This document shows, piece after piece, positions 32,870 to 45,900 of a stretch of DNA of 64,000 nucleotides. A model generated the notes under the pieces. It had not been told where the DNA came from, searched no databases, and saw only the letters and a list, made by a program, of their open reading frames with translations. Made by a program: the position numbers and the translations under genes. Source of the stretch: Thysanoteuthis rhombus (taxonomy: Eukaryota; Mollusca; Cephalopoda; Oegopsida; Thysanoteuthidae). Location: positions 1,625,503 to 1,689,502 of the forward strand of contig OY735234.1 of the NCBI GenBank assembly GCA_963457665.1, written 5' to 3'. How positions within the stretch are numbered: the stretch's first letter is position 1; every line of letters starts with the position of its first letter.

Positions 32870-32981
32870 GCCTCAGTAAAACCTCATTGGCTAACACATT
32901 GTACCAGCGCACTCGGTCTTTGACACACACCGGCCCATTCGACAGGCAAGTGTCAGTACTGGCGCCTCGGGCTCTGCCGGG

Positions 32982-33014
32982 GAACAGATACTACACTTTA
33001 ATCCATGCCGAAAG
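32982..33014 (-). ncRNA. U2 snRNA-like 5' fragment
   Basis: The - strand contains AAGTGTAGTATCTGTTC, identical over 17 bases to the branch-point-recognition region of U2 snRNA, including GTAGTA. It is preceded by TTTCGGCATGG..TAA, which parallels TCTCGGCC..TTGGCTAA upstream of it in U2. Similarity stops right after GTTC, and no U2 stem II or Sm site (AUUUUUGG) follows. It is therefore a partial or derived copy, not a working U2 gene. About 50 bases upstream, CTTACGGTACCTTGGAAAC loosely resembles a vertebrate PSE. Confidence 0.4.
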
Positions 33015-33129
33015 GGGTCCATCAGGATGAGTGGAGTGAACCTGTGCTTCTGGGGTTTCCAAGGTACCGTAAGCCCAAGTGGGTAATTTTTTAAAAATAA
33101 TGACCGATTCTGGAACCATTTTGAGACCA

Positions 33130-35950
33130 TATAACCTACTCTGAAATTGAGAAGTAGGTATACATCATACCATCCTCTCTATTTCCACTGCTGATTTTGA
33201 TGCTTTAGTAATAGAAGAATTTTTAAAAATTGTGTTTTAAGATGTATGGAATTCAAAGTTCCAGACACTAAACAATTCAATGTTTTTCATTATTTTTTTC
33301 ATTAAAGCTCTTGTTTGTAACCTTAAATGAATATTAATCAACATTTTAACAGACAAACACAGAGAAAAAATTGTAAAATAAAATTGGAACTGATAAAAAA
33401 AATTTATTAAACATTTTTCAATAATTTTTCTGATAATTTTTAAAACTTTTTTTTCTTTGGGGAGCATTGAGGGGGAAGAATAAATCTGGAAATACAGAAT
33501 TAAATTTTTCTTATCTCAATGATAATAGAAATTAAAAATAGATTGGACACCTTTAATCTAATTTGTTTATTTGAAAAAAATGAAAAGTAAATGAAACAAA
33601 TAACATTTGGAAGAATAACCGTATTCCATGGTATTTGAGATCCACCTATCCTTCATTTACAGTAGGAAATATCAAGAAAAAAATACATTTCCCTGAATTC
33701 TTCCCATTAATCACCCAGGGTTTTTCAACTCTTTCTCAAAGTCTGGCCAATCTGGAGCTGGACAATGAAGGTTACATTTACCTTTTGAGATATTTTTAAG
33801 GGAAGAAAAAAAGGTAGGGAGAATACTTATATGCCATCAAATACAGTAATCAACTAAAAGAAATTAGTCCAGGAAAAAGGAATGATTTTTCTTTCTTTTT
33901 TTTGCTTCTTGATAAGGCTAACTTACAGTAACAGAAAAGTAATTCAAGGTAAATATTAATGGAAATAATTTATATAAATCTACGAAAGTTAGTTGCCACA
34001 AATTTGAATGATCCTATCAAATATATTTTCTATACATCTCATAGATATTATGCATAGAGAGAGACTATTTCTTGTTGTGTTGATTTTAATTTCTCTAGTC
34101 TTTGGTTACGAGTAAGAAAAAAAAATTACTATTGCAGGTGCAGGTCTTATTAAAAATTCAGAAGACCTAAAAGCTCTGAAAACTGATAATTTTTTTCTAT
34201 GAATGTTGTCAGTACACACAAGCCTGTGTTCGGTGCTGTAACATGATCCAATGTGACCCATACTAATCTTAAGTTGTTCTGAAGGCTCTTAGAGCATAGT
34301 ATGTTATTATTTTCAAGATGGCTTTGGCTCAACCCATGCCATGCAGTTGTGTCTCAAAGCTCCTACCTCTGCTGTTCATGGATATTTTGTTTATTTTTTG
34401 ATGATTTGTTTTACCTCAAAGACTGAAAACTTTTTTAAAAAGCCATAGATTTCCCTATGGGTAACAAAGAGAGGCAGAGAAGGAAGTATCTGTCATTATC
34501 AATATAAATACCAAAGCCATTTCAAAAGAAAACAGCTCCCAAGGGTTTCAGATAAATCATGTACCTGTATTTCTTTGAAAAGTAATTTTTTTTTAGTAAT
34601 ATTCAGTAGCTATCATATTACAAAGAGGATCTTTTGTATCATTTATGTTTTTATATCCCAAAACCTTAAAAATTTTGAACAAAAAAAAATCAACAGAATT
34701 AAAGATGTCAATGAAAAATATGTTGAATGGGAGTCATTTTTCCAAATGGTGTCTTCAGCAAAGGTTTTAGATTAAGGTCAAAAAGGTTCATTCTTGACCT
34801 AAAACTGTACTGCATGAAAAATGGTCTTTTATAGCATTTAACAGCAATAATATCGATTTTTTTTATTTAGATGAAGCCTGGTCAACCATTAATCATCAAC
34901 TAGTATTTCCTTTCATCTTAATTTCAACTGCTTTTCATTGAAACTACTCACGCCATCAATCTACAGTAGGGAATAATCAGCATAGATCAGAAATAAAGTA
35001 TAAGTAATATTAGTAGCAATATTACCTTGAATAATCATTTTTATTATAAGAAGAAACTGTCGAAAATTATTCATTTTCAACTATTTCTATCATTTCATTT
35101 CGAGTGTTTGTGATGAAAAGCAACTGAAATTAAGATTAAAGCGATACTAGTTAAAGTATTGTCAACAATCATTAATTTTTATCTAATAATGATAATAATG
35201 ATAATGATAATAATGATAATAATAATAATAATAATAATGATGATAATAATTCAAGGTAAAATTGCAACTAATACTACTTCTTTATTTCTGATCTGTGCTG
35301 TTCACTAAAGGCTGTAGAAAGATGATCTGAGTCATTGTAATGAAAAACAACAAAAATCAAGATGAAAGAAAATATTGGACGAAAATTACAAATAGTCCAG
35401 ACTTTGATAGGTTTAAAAGTTTTCTGAAAGTTTTTAACAACAGTTTTCAAGAAAAAAACAAAAATCAATTATGAATCTTCAAAAGAGGATATTTTGCAAT
35501 ATAGTGTCCACTGTCCTTTGAATATTATCACTGAGATATTATAGGAACGTAGAACAAAGAAAAAATATCAGTTGAAAATTTCAAGTAGAAAAGAATAATT
35601 AATTCAGCAAAAAATTCCAATTGGAAGTCAAGATAAAATGGTAAGATTGTAATAAAGAAGAAAATTTGGACCAACATATTCAGAAAAAGCAAGAAAAGTT
35701 GTGAATGGAAGAATAAAATGTGTGAAAAATGATAATAGGTAACAAATCCATTTTATTTTTTTAGAAAAATGACTACATTTGTACCCCTTTAATCCAGCAC
35801 TCTTAGGACTTCACCATCACCAGACAAAAGAAAATGCTGGAAAAGCAAAATTAACCCTTATGATAAAACCCTACGTAAACATATTGATTTTAATCATCTT
35901 TCTGATAGTGTGGTAAATAGATCAATAGATTTTTAATGTACTGCATTTAG
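33130..35950. other. gene-free AT-rich stretch
   Basis: Nothing recognised except the trinucleotide repeat at 35186. Confidence 0.4.
35186..35252 (+). repeat. (AAT/GAT)n trinucleotide repeat
   Basis: AATAATGATAATGATAATAA type repeat of about 65 bases. Confidence 0.8.
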
Positions 35951-35955
35951 TCAAG

Positions 35956-36121
35956 TACAATGCAATCTCGATTATAATGCAACCCCCACTTTTTGAAACT
36001 AAAAACCATTAATATGTGTGTGTGTGTTATCATTTTTTTACGCTCAAGTAACGTTACCCTCCAATTTTGGTCCCAATTTTTTGTATTAAATTTCTTGCAT
36101 TATATAAGAGTTAATACAGTA
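35956..36121. mobile_element. possible pogo/Tigger-like MITE
   Basis: Imperfect inverted ends: TACAATGCAATCTCGATTAT at the left, and TACTGTATTAACTCTTATAT on the other strand at the right. Both lead into AATGCAA. No coding content. Confidence 0.35.
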
Positions 36122-36954
36122 ATTTAAATGTTACAAATTATAATAAATGAAAATCGTTCATGTTTTGTGCATACTTTTCAATTGGTTGTACTGTATTTAA
36201 AATAATTTTAAGATTGAGAAAAAATTAAATAAATACATATTTTATTCTTTGCTAGAATCAACATTTTTTGTCAAATTTAGAGTTCTTTGATCCAGTTTCT
36301 GACTGCAGTTAGGTTTTTACACATCCTCTTTAATAAGTTGCTTTAAAAGCTACTAAATTATGGTTCAAACCACAGTTTGAAACTAAATTGAAAAACTTTT
36401 GTGGCAGATCCACAGAAGACCAGGAGATTCAAAATGTGTAAGACCATGGAAGTTGCAGAACCACAAAGTGCTAGATTAGAGAGGTACAATCTATTTATAA
36501 AAATTGGAAAAGTTATAATATATGTAGATACAAATATGTGTGAAAATGTTTATGCATGTATGTGTAAATATGCATTTTTCATGACAACCATTAAATATAT
36601 GAATGCATTTATATGTCTGTTAGTTTCCATTTACATAAAGCACATTTGTGTAAATTTGCAATAGTAAGTTTAAATAATAAGAACATTTCTGTTGGTATTT
36701 TTTGTTTTCAGTTTTTTCAATTTTTATACTTTTTGACATCTTCAAATTTTTAAAAATTATCACCTGACTTCAATTTAAGAACAACATTTATAAATGATTC
36801 TAAAAATTGATCAAAACAATGCGAATAATAAAAAGAAAATGTTTTCTTTGTTCAATCAAACTTGAATAAAGAGTGTGCACATACACACGCATATATATAT
36901 ATATACATACATATGCATACATGTATATCCACAAAAAATCCTTGAAATCTAACA

Positions 36955-37110
36955 CTGCATCTAACACACTGGTATTATGACTAGAGGGCTGTCTACCGAA
37001 GCTCGATATGGACAGTTGTGAGATCTGGATGAGTTGCAGTGAGCGGTAATCCTCTAAATACTCTTATAATTCATTTGTGTTACAGTCTAGCACTCATTTG
37101 GGCAACCATT
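36955..37110 (+). repeat. dispersed repeat R3, copy 1
   Basis: ATGACTAGAGGGCTGTCTACC, GATATGGACAG, GATGAGTTGCAGTGAGCGG and TAATCCTCTAAATACTC match 41620-41765 in the same orientation. Confidence 0.5.
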
Positions 37111-37451
37111 TTTTGTGGCCTGTGCCCTATCTCGGCATTTATTTAGAATCTGATGTAATTCTCCTCAGAAAGTCAATTTTATAATTTATATCATAAAATG
37201 ACTATTACTTTGACTTTATTAATCAATAATATAATAATTGTAATTCATGTGTTTATCTAAAATATAAATTGAGTACATTTTTTGTAATACAATCTACATT
37301 TTTGAAGTGAATGTGTGGCTTGAATAAAGATGAAAAATGTCATATATTGCCTGCTAGATCAAAAAGTTGCTTGTGTTTGGTCTAGTGTATAGAGTATACA
37401 TACTACACACACGAATACACATATGTTTATATCTGCGTATTTGTATATGTA

Positions 37452-37876
37452 CAGGGTTCTTCAAAAACATGTTAACACTTCTCTGGTACCTTAAGAAATA
37501 AAACCAATATTTTGTCTTCAAACAGTCTCCACCTGTTCGCCATCCCAGTCAACACATTCTTGGAATATTTTCCAAGTGTTCTCCAGAGCCCATAGGCATA
37601 TTTCCTTAGGTATAGTTACAATATCAGTTTCAATTCTCTCTCGGAGATCTTGTTTGAACATTTACAATATTTTCATTTCCTTGCTTCAAAAAATGTTAAC
37701 ACATCTGTCTTTTCCGTACAGTCAATTGAAATGGTAACTTAATTGTTCATTTTTCAAACAAAGAAAAAAGATCTCTGTATGGATGGAGGTCTTGCAATCA
37801 CCCACAACACTTGTTGTCATTTCAATCAACTGCAAGGAAATAAAAAAAGTGTTGAATTTTTTTTTGAAACACCCTG
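37452..37876 (-). mobile_element. internally deleted Tc1/mariner-type element with TA target duplication
   Basis: The left end CAGGGTTCTTCAAAAACATG and the right end, read on the other strand, CAGGGTGTTTCAAAAA form inverted repeats flanked by TA at both sides (37450-37451 and 37877-37878). The - strand interior has DLRERIETDIVTIPKEICLW then ALENTWKIFQECVDWDGEQV, like the C-terminal end of mariner/IS630-type transposases. The catalytic core is missing. Length 425 bp. Confidence 0.65.
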
Positions 37877-38541
37877 TATGCAAATATATGTAAGAATCTG
37901 ATTGTTGAATTTTTGTGATTTGTCTGTGTGTATCAACACATATTGTACAAATGGAACTTTATTCCAAGAAATAAAAAATACGAATCAATTTTTAAAGAGT
38001 CTTGAGTAAAAAGAGATGTTTATATTTACACAAAGATAAAGAATAAATCATCTAAGTAATAAAAAGGGTCAAAGGTGACCCAAACTCCTAAAATAGTAGA
38101 GAATTTGGGGATCATGGTAGGGGAAGGAGACTGTCTCTACAAATATAATTTTTCTGTTTTTAGACTAACCAACAGAGCTAAAATATTGCAAAGAATTTGA
38201 ATTTTAGAAATTGTTTAGAATCTGGAAGAACAATTAGCCTCCAGATAGAAAAATATCTATGTTAGAGGAAAATTTTCATGAATTAAAGGGACATGTCTAT
38301 CAAATACGAGGACTATATATAATGACCTACAAGATGCTTTTTTTTTTCAAGAAAAAAATAGCAAATTCTACATTGTGTCCGATGTGCAGGGATGCCCGAT
38401 CATCAAAGACCCAAGTTATACAGCTAGGGGCCTAGAATAAATTGTGATGGGCATTGTTTAAAAAAAAGAAAAAAGCCCATGTAAATAGAGGTGTGTCTCA
38501 TTTGTGTATGCCTTAAAAGCAGGCAAATATGGCTACTTTTT

Positions 38542-38750
38542 ATTCCAAGAGTTGTTTTCACTAATAATCTCATTCTTTTCCTTGCTTTTTAACTGACCAA
38601 TTCAGCAGCCTTTCTCAGGTATACAATCTGTAGGGGCTAATGGTGACATTCTCATTTTAGGATAGTGCAAAACAGGGAACAGTAGAGGGGTGATAAGGTT
38701 GAACATTAAAAAAAAGAGACCTCTGTCTCTTTCTAAACAACTCTTGGAAT
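38542..38750. mobile_element. 209-bp element with perfect 16-bp terminal inverted repeats
   Basis: ATTCCAAGAGTTGTTT at 38542-38557 and its exact complement at 38735-38750. Part of the interior matches 28660-28730 (…CAGATTGTA…GGTCAG… on the - strand). The same end sequence also occurs alone at about 27769. Confidence 0.5.
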
Positions 38751-39807
38751 GATAATAAATCACCTCAAAATCACAGAATGTACTGTACTTTTTAAAAGTT
38801 TTGGTCAATTATTACAGACAATATTTTTTTTTTTTTCATATATTTATATATAAGAAGACATTAAAAATCTTAAACTTTTTACTAATTACCTTTATCAAGT
38901 AGTAGAAAGCAAGTATAAAAAAATACTACACTGATGAATATTCATAAGAGTTATAAATGATTCCTAGAAATCTAAATGAGGCAGGGGAGGAGGACAGAGG
39001 GATCCTGCAGTAAAAGTCACTGGTCTGTTGTAAATCTAGAATTAAAATCCTTCACAGAGTGTCACTGTGATAGTCGGATAATAGTTGTAAAATAACCTAT
39101 GACTAATAACATTGTAATGAGAGATATTCAGTTTCAGAAACAATTTTAGCACTCCATAACAACATTGCCTCCCTTGAAAATCTGAAATCTATTATCATAG
39201 ATAAATTGAATTAAAAAATGTTACGAGCATCTACTATAATAATATACCACAAGTATTTGTACAGTTATTTTTTTTGTAACATCCAAAATCAATTAAATAA
39301 TAGAAATATTTCAAGACAATCACAATATCCATGATACTGAGAGAAACAGATCAATATTTTAGCAACAGAAAAGAGAAAAAAGGGTGAGGAGCACTGACGT
39401 CAATATGCTGATATATAAGTTTCATTTATTTATTACTGAAATGATTCTGTCAAATTCATTTCATTTTTACAGTTGGTGTGCTATGGAAGTCAATACAAGT
39501 GTGTCATCATACAATGGAGATAGAGAACCACTTTTTTAACAAATTGAAAAAAAGATTTCAGGAAATCGATCTTAAGTGAAATATTTTTAGCACCTATTCT
39601 TTAAAAAATGTCAATATGTCAGTCTGTCATACTTATTGCTTATTTTACTTACTGTTTAAATATTTTAAGTCTTATTAATATTTATGAAATCCTTTAATAT
39701 TCACCTGTCACATTGTCTTAAGATCAAGAAGAGACCAATATTATGTTATGAATCTCATTGACTAGAGTTGATTTTGAGCAGATATTTATTTGATTAAAAT
39801 ATGAGAC

Positions 39808-40262
39808 AGGTCTGGTTAGCCACTCAATAAGACCTTCACATGGCCAAACATTTTTGGTAACATGCTGTGTTAAGGATGATCACTTAAAACAATGAAAAAA
39901 AAAAAAGGTAATCGAAGAATCAGTTGCTTCTCTCGCATTTTGTTGGGCAACGATCCCTAAAAGTGTCTGAATTCCCCCCGAAAACAAGCAGACACAAACT
40001 AAACAATTCAACATTAGTTGTATTGCAAATTACACCCCCCCCTCCTCAACTAAAAAAAACTTATGGGAGGGTGTTATAAAAACAACACAAAAAATTTTTG
40101 AAGACATAATAAGGATTAAATGTTTAAATTTTCAGCCCTCTACCTCCATTGGTGGTGTCTGCACGCAATATACATAAATACATAGCTAACCGGGCAGCCA
40201 AACTGGAAAACTAAACAAACCTATATTAACAGTCTTAGTTGATGGTCTCTAAAATAAATTTT
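39808..40262 (+). repeat. repeat R1, + copy
   Basis: CAGGTCTGGTTAGCCACTCA, GGATGATCACTTAAAAC, TTCTCTCGCATTTTGTTGGG, CCCCCCCTCC, TTTCAGCCCTCTACCTCC and AGTCTTAGTTGATGGTCTC follow the R1 order. Confidence 0.55.
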
Positions 40263-41619
40263 CATATCATCTCCCAACTTGGAAAAAGATAGAACACTTA
40301 AATATTTAATGTTCTATTCATAAGATTAAATATGAACACCTTTCTATTTTCTTTTTCAGTGAGTTTGGTTAGATATTAGTCGGCAACTCCAACTTTCAAA
40401 GTTGCATTCTTTACAAACAATAAAGCCTTTTTAACTATTTTGGCAACTTTTCCAAAAAACAATGTTAGTTAAACTATCCAATCTTTTTGCTGATTAATTC
40501 TGAAGTTCTTTTTTTTTTAGCAGGATAGAGAAAATACTTCATTTAATTCAATTAACAATTTTATTTTATTTTTTTAAATTTCTCAAAATTTAGCATTGAA
40601 AACTACAAATGCATGCCTTGTGTTGATTGTGATAAAAGTTGATTCTTCATATACAAAGTTCTTGGTTTTAACTCTTGAAATCAAATCATAAACAAAATTT
40701 CTGTTTTTCTCAAATACTTATTATATATATACAAACAGAACTGCATGACGAACACGCACATACAGATTTTGGCACAATAAATCTATGAAAATAGAATCAT
40801 TTAACAATATTTATAATTGTAGAATTATCTATAGAATTGATTGTAATATTTAAAAGATTTTTTTTAACTCAATTGTAATAAGAATGAGAATCTCTTAAAT
40901 TTATCAAAAAATCATTTAAGAAGCAAAAGAATGTTTCAGAATCTAATATAAATTCATGGAGATAAGTAAATCATAGACACAATTAACAACAAGGTAAATT
41001 TTTAATTAGTATCATTTTTCTTTACTTATTTTGAAGTTATAGTAGGCAGACAGCAAAAGTAATCAATAATAGTAAGGACCTATTAGTTTCATTTGTTTTT
41101 GCATGTATTTATAGTTAATATAGATGTATTCTATAGGTCATAAATTATTTGGACAAAATTATACACTTTATTTGCAGAAATTCATTTGAATATGTTTATT
41201 GCTTAATTACATAAATTGATACATGAAATAATTTGAAATGACCTGTGAATAGATATGAAAAAAAAACACAATTTTGAAATCTCTGAAACTTCTCGATGAC
41301 TTTGAGGAGATATCCCAGCCTGTCTAACTTGTGTCAATCGGATAAGCTTGGATGTCATAAATCAGATGTTGCTTGGAATCTCTGGTCAAGATATCAGATA
41401 TAGGCATAGTCTAAAATCTCATTAGTTTGGCTTTCAAATAATTTATAGTTTGGGTGTTTTTTTAAACCTTTTACTATCAGATTGTCCAAAGCTCTGGTTG
41501 GTCCAGTGAAATACTACCAGGTTAAAATACTGTAGAGGACTACAAAAGTACTGTATATTTCAGTACATTACGTCATTTGATTTTTAAAAAAAACAAACTA
41601 TGCAAATATTACACTTCAT

Positions 41620-41765
41620 CCAAAGCACTGGAACTATGACTAGAGGGCTGTCTACCAAAGTGTGATATGGACAGGTATGGGGTTCGGATGATTTGCAGTG
41701 AGCAGTAGTCCTCCAAATGTCCTTGTAAACCATTTGTCTAATAGTCGGGCATACATAGTACTCAA
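41620..41765 (+). repeat. dispersed repeat R3, copy 2
   Basis: ATGACTAGAGGGCTGTCTACC, GATATGGACAG, GATGATTTGCAGTGAGCAGT and AGTCCTCCAAATGTCC match 36955-37110. The 67-codon - strand frame here is an artefact. Confidence 0.5.
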
Positions 41766-42064
41766 AAAGCATTTGATTTGAAGACATAATAAGTTTATGG
41801 TAGATATAGTCTTGTTTGAAAAAAAATGTTATTTGATCATATTTATGAAAAAAAACAAAAAACAGTGAAAGGGTTCAGAACTCATTTCATAAAAATAAAT
41901 GTAAATGCATTATATACCTACAAAAACAAAAAGCATGAATTATTTTACTAAAGTCATTAAGACATGAAATTCTTAGAGGCCAAAGATGAATGTCTGTATC
42001 AACTTTAGATGAAATCAGATTTACCAACCATAAGATTTCAATGTTCATTTTTAGATATATACAT

Positions 42065-42236
42065 ATGATTATAAATTGTGTTATACTATATAGAAACTTA
42101 TCTGAAATGATCTTCTGTCATTACACGGTTAATGTATCACTCCCCCATTGTCTAGGGTGAGTGATGCATTATCCATGAAATGACGGAAGATTATTTCGAA
42201 TAAGTTTCTATATAATATAACACAATTTATAATCAT
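42065..42236. mobile_element. palindromic MITE, copy 1 (172 bp)
   Basis: The long inverted arms start ATGATTATAAATTGTGTTAT and end with its exact reverse complement. Inner arm blocks (TGTCATTACACGG... versus ...CATGAAATGACGG) also pair, so most of the element folds on itself around a central CCCCATTGTC. It is closely related to 54659-54806 and to a half copy at 51274. Confidence 0.6.
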
Positions 42237-42446
42237 TTTGTCAGATCATATACAATCATTTCTTAATACACACATATATATATGTATATAATTCATGAAA
42301 TCTTCAAGATGAATATTGCTACTTTATGATTGGTCAATCTCGTATATATACGCACAAACATATATCAGTTTTGATAGATTTGATACTGATCCCTAAACAA
42401 AATTTAGACTCAAAATATGCTCAATATAAGAGATATCCACTTGAAA

Positions 42447-42450
<4 letters not shown>

Positions 42451-42497
<47 letters not shown>
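42451..42497. repeat. (TA)n microsatellite
   Basis: Pure TA run about 215 bases past the palindromic MITE at 42065. Confidence 0.85.
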
Positions 42498-42500
<3 letters not shown>

Positions 42501-42737
42501 AAATAAAATAGTAGACATCACAAAATAATTGACACAAAATTAAAACAAAAGTTGACCCAATAAAAAATAAAATGATAAAAAATAGAAACTTGACAAAAAA
42601 TTCAAACGCAGCTGGTGCAAGGGAAGCAACTGAGAACTAATTAACAATAGTGAAACTAAAAAAAATTTGTCATAACACCACTGGAAAATCAAATTTGTTA
42701 AACAAATTTGTTGTGGTAACCACTGGTTTGAAAATCA

Positions 42738-42758
42738 TATATATATATATATATATAT

Positions 42759-42790
<32 letters not shown>

Positions 42791-42791
42791 T
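42738..42791. repeat. (TA)n then (GATA)n microsatellite
   Basis: TA run followed by eight GATA units. Confidence 0.85.
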
Positions 42792-42999
42792 GCAAATAGG
42801 TTCATACTTACACCTTCACATTGGATATCATTTTTATAATTGATGAAATAAAAGAAAGCAAATTCAGCCACATTTGAACTCTACCTAATTTTCATATAAA
42901 GTTTTGAATAACTTTAAATCCCATAGCATCTATTGCCAAACATACATATGTAACAGAAAAATTTGAGTTTGATAACAAAAATTATTTTCAAGCGATTTA

Positions 43000-45900
43000 A
43001 GTCCCACCATAAAACTTGAAATCTTTTCTGACATAATTGTAGGATTCATTAAATTTGTGCAAAAGTTCAATTTTTAGATAGAACATTGTTCTGTAATGTT
43101 TTTTTTGCAAAGTTATGTGAAAATAGTAAAAAAAAAACCTTGTCATTCTTTGTCAATTTTTGAAAAATGTGAGGTGTAGAATGCGAAAGTGAAGATTGGA
43201 AATATCAACATGTTGAAGTGACGTAGAAGGGGTTTCTTCAAAATGACCCATCAAATTTGTGGGGTTTTAATTTTATGTATCAAAGCTGACTATCTAGAGT
43301 GGTGATAATCATTGGGAATGGGAAGATTTTCATTAGGGTTGCCATATTGGAACATAAAAAAAACTGGACATTCTTAATCGTCATCATTCAAAAGAGGGCT
43401 ACTGTTTCTTGACAAAAGTTATCAACACACATAAAGGAAATAGCAATAGTGGCTAAATTACATCTGAAAATTGCTGGAACACCGCAGGACAAGAAATACA
43501 AAATGCTACAGTGTAAAAAGCCATAAGCAAAACATTCATTTATAGCTGTAAAAGCAGTATGGAAAAAAATAATGTGCAAGATCAAAGAACAAGAAAAAGC
43601 AGTACAGAGTGAGCATCTCAAACTCGGGATTGAGGCTGTCTCAAGTTATAGATGTTGCAGAGGATAGTCTGAATTTCAATACAACATGGTCTGGTCATTA
43701 ACACCACAAAGGAATGTGAATAGCCTAAAATTTAAGAGTACATCGATATCAACAAAATACAAATCATGACGACTACTCCTGTATTTTAAGAAATAAATTG
43801 TATCGATAATAATAGTGATAATGTACTGAGCAACCATAGACATCAAAGGTGGTGAAAGGTTTTATCCCTTATTTATATGCATGTTTGCATATGTGGTTGT
43901 GTGTTCCAGTGCTCCTGGCGATACCGTTTTGTCCACAGACTTGAAAATTGGCATCAGTATTCCACTGGATCTCTTCTAAAGATGTTTTATTTTGAATTTT
44001 AAAAACATTTTTGACTTTTGGGGGAGGGGCCTTATTTTGATGGATTTATTAATAACATCTACATTCTCCAGAATCTTGATGTTTCAACATGTTTTTTTTT
44101 TCTACTCTGTTTTATAGGTTTTATTGTTCGAAAATGCCAGTGATGTCATGAATAGAATTGATTCTGACCATATTTATTCTTCGATAGAATTTTTCAAATT
44201 TTGACACAGCAGTTGTTCATTTATTGACTGTGATGGAGAGTTTATTTACTTTTTTATTCCTCCTCATCATTTTCCCTAAATCCTCACATTTGCTTTGTGT
44301 TGTGCTTTTCTGAACTACTTTCAACAAAGAATTTCTTAATTTGTTTTTTTGCTGAAAGGATGATTTAATTTTTTTTTACTTATGAATCTGCATGTCTATT
44401 ATCTCAAAATATTCATCTTTCATATTGTGAAAAATAAATAAATAAATCAAACATGTTGATTTGAAGTAAAGTTCATGTTTTTTTTATTTTATTTTGTTTT
44501 TTTTTTGCTGACATATTTTGTTGTCTTTTATTTGATCAAAATATTTTATTTAATCAAAATTTCAAAAATTTTGTCCTTGAATTATTTTTGCTGGAAAGAA
44601 AAAAGCCCAAATTTTTGTCAAAAGAAACAAAGAACAAATTTTCATTGATTATTAAGTAGAATGGAATTGTTTCAAAGTTTAGGTTTTTCACTTAGTCTCA
44701 TTAACAGCAAAACATCAATGCGTAATAGTTCATGATTTGCACTTATTTGATAAATTAGCAAATGAAATTTTTATATAAAAGTTTTTCTCTTTATCATCAG
44801 GTGCTGATTTCCTGCCTAAACTTCTCAATTCTTCCTATAAGTTACATAAACATTAATCAAACTAACGTGTAAAGCAGGTTTTTGATATTTTAGAACCCAA
44901 ATAATTTGAATCAAAAAATTAAACCATTAGAAAACTATTCCAAAAATAAAGTAGGCCTCTGAAAATTGATTGGAAGAAAATTAGTCAATTTCAAGATAAA
45001 TATACTGGATTCAGAAAAAACTTGAAGTAAATTGGAAATTACACTTGTCTATGGCAGGTTTTTGCAGTGTTCCAAAGTAAAACATCTACATCTTACAACT
45101 AAATTTAGATTATTTTGGTTGCACATAGAAGTAAGATATTGTTTTTAGATGTAACAAAAACTTTATATTTGAATATATCTTCATTTGAAAGAGAATTTTG
45201 ATTGGTGTTTTCACATTTTTATAAATAATATAAGTATAAAAAATTAATTATAAATAATAATAAATAGTCATCTAATACTTAGAAAAAGCCGGGTTTCAGA
45301 AATTACAGAGTTTCAATTGTCTAAGTTTGAGATACTCAACCTGTATGTGGTACTACATGCAAGCACTAAAAATGCCAAGTTGATAACACAGGCATTTTCA
45401 GCCTCTCTCTCTTTCTCATCATTACGGTTTCATGTTTTTTTTGTTTTTTTTTCCATGGAGAAAATGACAGGAGCTGAAATCATGAACTTTGGAGAAATTT
45501 GGAAATTTCATCCAGATAAAGATTCCAAGAACAAAATGGAGGACACGTCTGGGAAAATATAGACAAATGGCAACCCTAATTTCTATTCTGGTAAAGCTTC
45601 AGAGAGAATTCAACCAGATCAAAGAAACTTATTGGGTTTTTGTGACATGAATACAAACACTCTAAAACTTAAATAAATTTTGAATAAAAACAACTAGAGT
45701 CGTTGGGAAGTACAGATTGACACTCTGAAAATGGAGGAAAAGATCAAATTTTTCCTAATCAGCTAAATCTTTTTTTAATTGAGGTTTGGAAGTTGGAGAA
45801 AGACTAAAATATACCAACATCCAGATGTAGAAACAAGAAATTGAGAAATAGAAATAGCTAAAAATATCAAAAATGTTAGTGATGCCCAGTTTGCCAAGTG

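Larger units (their letters stand above)
32640..33085. other. GC-rich CpG-bearing island with structured-RNA signals
   Basis: About 440 bases are much richer in GC and CpG than everything around them. Seen on the - strand: a run matching the 5' part of U2 snRNA, then two perfect hairpins and a T-run. On the + strand, GTTTGCTAAGCAACC at 32701-32715 resembles an RFX X-box. A 79-codon - strand frame (33130-32891) ends in a Cys-rich stretch but matches nothing I recognise. The whole may be a non-coding RNA locus, an snRNA-headed SINE, or a conserved regulatory island. Confidence 0.5.

Noticed and set aside
32891-33130. 79-codon - strand frame ending in a Cys-rich stretch (CSICSPAEPE...)
   Set aside because: It overlaps the U2-like and hairpin signals, matches no zinc-binding or toxin-like pattern I know, and is best explained by the GC-rich island.
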